Assembly: GCF_036541425.1 (NCBI RefSeq)
Contig: NZ_JAZHFT010000003.1
Location: 1 to 64,000 of the forward strand
Source: Consotaella aegiceratis
GTDB lineage: Bacteria; Pseudomonadota; Alphaproteobacteria; Rhizobiales; Rhizobiaceae
DNA: 64,000 nucleotides
Reading direction: 5' to 3'
The notes beneath the pieces were generated by a model. The model was given only the letters and a program-made list of their open reading frames with translations, searched no databases and had not been told where the DNA came from. Shown here piece after piece: positions 62,152-64,000 of this stretch. How positions within the stretch are numbered: position 1 is the first letter of the stretch; each line of letters begins with the position of its first letter. The position numbers and the translations under genes were made by a program.

Positions 62152-62344
62152 CAGTCAAGATATAACGAATTTTCGATCGCCCCGGACCAGTCCGGTTCGC
62201 CATTTATCGAAGAACTTTGTCGTAACGTGTCGCGGCGCGCCCGACTGCGACGGTCGGCGACACTTTCGCCGTTTTGCCGGGATCGTTCTGCGACATCTGC
62301 CGGCTATTCGTCGACCGTCGGAAACCCAATCTGGAGCGATACCG

Positions 62345-62881
62345 ATGAGGAAGACATCCACCCTGACGGCCGTAGCGCTGGCACTTTCGCTTGGCGGGAC
62401 CATGGCCGCGCATGCCGGGTTCTTCAGTGAAAAAATTGCCACGCCTTTTCCGCTGACGAACAACGAAGCCGAGAACCCATACGGTCATCTCTCGGGGAGC
62501 AGCAAGGACAGCGCGAATCCGTATGCCCGGCCCGGCGTTGTGGTGAGCGGGCAGCACGGTCTGTGGGGTCGAACCGAGCCGCTCGACTGGGTGCTCGAAC
62601 TGGATCAGGACGACAATGGCTCCATCACCCAGTCCGAAGTCGATCAAGCGCGCACGAAGAAGATGGCGTCCTTCGACAGCGACGGCGACGGCACGCTGTC
62701 GCTCGACGAATACAGGACCCTCTGGCTCGACAGAATGAGTGGCGAAATGGTCGACGCCTTCCAGGCGAGCGATGCCGATGGCAATGGCCAGGTGACGAAA
62801 GAGGAGTTCAACGCGCTTTTCTCCAACCTCGTTGCGCGTCTCGACACCAATGGCGACGGCGTCGTGAGTTCGGCCGGCTGA
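62345..62881 (+). CDS. Secreted EF-hand calcium-binding protein
   Basis: A 178-residue protein with a Sec signal peptide (cleavage after AHA, about 24) and four EF-hand loops at 87-98 (DQDDNGSITQSE), 111-122 (DSDGDGTLSLDE), 143-154 (DADGNGQVTKEE) and 167-178 (DTNGDGVVSSAG). The first three are canonical; the last ends at the protein terminus with Gly in place of the Glu at position 12, so it may bind weakly. Likely a periplasmic Ca2+ buffer or sensor. Monocistronic, divergent from padR. Confidence 0.88.
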   Translation: MRKTSTLTAVALALSLGGTMAAHAGFFSEKIATPFPLTNNEAENPYGHLSGSSKDSANPYARPGVVVSGQHGLWGRTEPLDWVLELDQDDNGSITQSEVDQARTKKMASFDSDGDGTLSLDEYRTLWLDRMSGEMVDAFQASDADGNGQVTKEEFNALFSNLVARLDTNGDGVVSSAG

Positions 62882-62961
62882 CGCCGTGCCTGCCAGGCCG
62901 CGCCCGTCTCCCGAAGGGAGGGACGGCCGGTTCCGACGGTTTTGCCGGTCGGTGCGAAATC

Positions 62962-63348
62962 TCAGTCGGCCAGCACCGCGATGAAATCGCACTGGATCAG
63001 CATGCCGCCCTGGAGATCACCTTGCATGGCATGTCGCGCCGGTCGGTTCGCCGGGTCGGGAAACATCGCCTCCCAATGCGGGTTCACCACGGCCCGCTGC
63101 GAACGGTCCTTCATCCACAGTGTCACCTTGATGATGTCGTCGGTGGTGGCGCCGGCCGCCTCGACGATCTCGCGCACATGGGCGAACATCAGCGCGCATT
63201 GGCGATCCAGCCCTTCCGCTGTCTTGCCCGTTTCGGGGTCGAGGCCGTGGATGCCGCCGGAATAGACCATATGGCCGATGCGGCATGCCGCGGGCACCGG
63301 ATTCCTGTGCGCGAAACCCTCGGCATAGATGCTCTGTCTGCTGGCCAT
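62962..63348 (-). CDS. RidA family protein
   Basis: A 128-residue protein of the RidA/YjgF family, which hydrolyses reactive enamine/imine intermediates. Landmarks are GHMVYSGGIHGLDPETG, QCALMFAHVREIVEAAGAT, DDIIKVTLWMKD and the conserved Arg in RPARHAMQGDLQGG, though the following segment differs from the canonical RxxVEVxxLP, as in several RidA subfamilies. ATG 63348 fits the usual length. It is convergent with the EF-hand gene; no pathway partner is visible. Confidence 0.88.
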   Translation of the reverse strand: MASRQSIYAEGFAHRNPVPAACRIGHMVYSGGIHGLDPETGKTAEGLDRQCALMFAHVREIVEAAGATTDDIIKVTLWMKDRSQRAVVNPHWEAMFPDPANRPARHAMQGDLQGGMLIQCDFIAVLAD

Positions 63349-63713
63349 GGCCTGATCCCTGGATCTCTGCAATTTCCGAAAGAGGCGAGCGGCTGGCGCC
63401 TTGCCGCGTCGTCGGACGACATCGCCTGGCGACGCATGGGCCTTGCCCCCAACAATCCGCGCCATACTGGAAATCGCCGGGAACCGTCGCAACGTGAGCC
63501 GGCCCGTTCTTTCACATTGCGGACATTGTCAGCGGACCCTCCGTCTCACGATCCGTGGCGATTCGCTGGATCGGCCGAAATTTCGCAATATGAACAAATG
63601 CCGCAAGTCGGCTTGTTCTGCGCCGCCCCTCCGCCGATAGCTCTGCGGGGCCATCGAGAGCATTCGGCCGTCGACGATGGTGTCGCCTATGCAGGGCAGG
63701 GAGGAAAACGCCG
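63349..63713. other. Divergent intergenic region, RidA/VOC
   Basis: 365 bases with no credible gene. The stretch around 63500-63620 is somewhat AT-richer and may hold promoters of the two divergent genes. No repeats or operators recognised. Confidence 0.45.
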
Positions 63714-64000
63714 ATGAGCATGGACGATTTTGTTCTGCATCCGCCGTTCGACGTCACGCGGGCGAGCCATACGGTTCTCACGGCCCGGGACCTTGCTGCG
63801 AGCAAGCACTTCTACACCGAACTGGTCGGGCTGGTGGTCAGCGACGAGGACTCCGACGCGCTCTACCTGCGTGGCCGGGAGGAGAGCTGCCATCACAGCC
63901 TGGTTTTGCGCAAGGGCGATACCCCGCGCTGCGAGCGCGTCGGGTTCCGAATGCGGACCGACGACGACATCAAGGCCGCCAAAGACTATTTCGACGAACG
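63714..64000 (+). CDS. VOC-family (extradiol dioxygenase-like) protein, partial
   Basis: The first 95 residues of a gene that runs off the window. ATG 63714 is preceded by GGGAGG. The opening pattern (ASHTVLTARDLAASKHFYTELVGL, then SDALYLRGREESCHHSLVL) is that of catechol 2,3-dioxygenase/VOC proteins, where the early His and the later HHS are metal-ligand regions. It is probably a ring-cleavage dioxygenase, but glyoxalase-like relatives cannot be excluded without the C-terminal half. Confidence 0.85.
   Translation, partial: MSMDDFVLHPPFDVTRASHTVLTARDLAASKHFYTELVGLVVSDEDSDALYLRGREESCHHSLVLRKGDTPRCERVGFRMRTDDDIKAAKDYFDE

Overview
The window is high-GC DNA with dense coding on both strands, short 4-base ATGA/GTGA gene overlaps, and a gene set (HemP/HmuTUV/HutWX haem uptake, DUF2585, PrkA-DUF444-SpoVR, globin-coupled chemoreceptor, many ABC uptake systems) typical of a free-living or plant/soil/water-associated alphaproteobacterium, most likely in the Hyphomicrobiales. 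I cannot name a genus from sequence alone. No rRNA, tRNA, CRISPR array or recognisable insertion sequence was seen.

Layout. 1-5.5 kb: a single-chain MmeI-like restriction-modification enzyme and a small GIY-YIG nuclease gene, embedded in a field of short palindromic repeats that also invade the methylase reading frame. 5.5-16 kb: lepA, a CYTH-CHAD pair, a PAS-GGDEF-EAL cyclic-di-GMP protein, DUF805, a MerR/CDF metal-efflux pair with a textbook 19-bp-spacer promoter, DUF2585, and a soluble globin chemoreceptor. 16-21.4 kb: the prkA-DUF444-spoVR stress operon. 22-26.5 kb: a quaternary-amine (betaine-like) ABC importer with two tandem binding-protein genes. 26.5-32.4 kb: a six-gene cluster on the minus strand (DUF5989, SGNH hydrolase, SxtJ-like, carbamoyltransferase, MBOAT acyltransferase, membrane-anchored SGNH-like protein) that looks like a decoration system for a surface or secreted molecule whose substrate is not evident. 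32.7-41 kb: a complete haem-uptake locus (TonB receptor, HutW, HutX, HmuTUV, divergent HemP with a Fur-like palindrome).

41-52.7 kb: a catabolic regulon. A LacI-type regulator lies between a divergent Na/Pi cotransporter and a convergent operon for a sugar-type ABC importer, a double-domain glycerophosphodiesterase, an inositol-phosphatase-like enzyme and a sulfatase. Nearly identical 16-bp palindromes occur in front of the regulator/cotransporter and in front of the operon, so one regulator probably controls uptake of an esterified sugar, its hydrolysis, and transport of the phosphate released. 53-60.4 kb: a peptide ABC transporter with an M28 peptidase, an alpha/beta-hydrolase and a GntR regulator. 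60.6-64 kb: a methyltransferase coupled to a PadR-DUF2218 fusion repressor, an EF-hand protein, a RidA protein and the start of a VOC-family protein.

The stretch 52.6-61.3 kb carries several damaged reading frames: a signal peptide out of frame, a binding-protein/ATPase chimera made by an internal deletion, a frameshifted M28 peptidase, and a methyltransferase whose N-terminus is out of frame next to an 8-bp tandem repeat. Either this part of the chromosome is decaying or the assembly has local indel errors; read mapping would decide.
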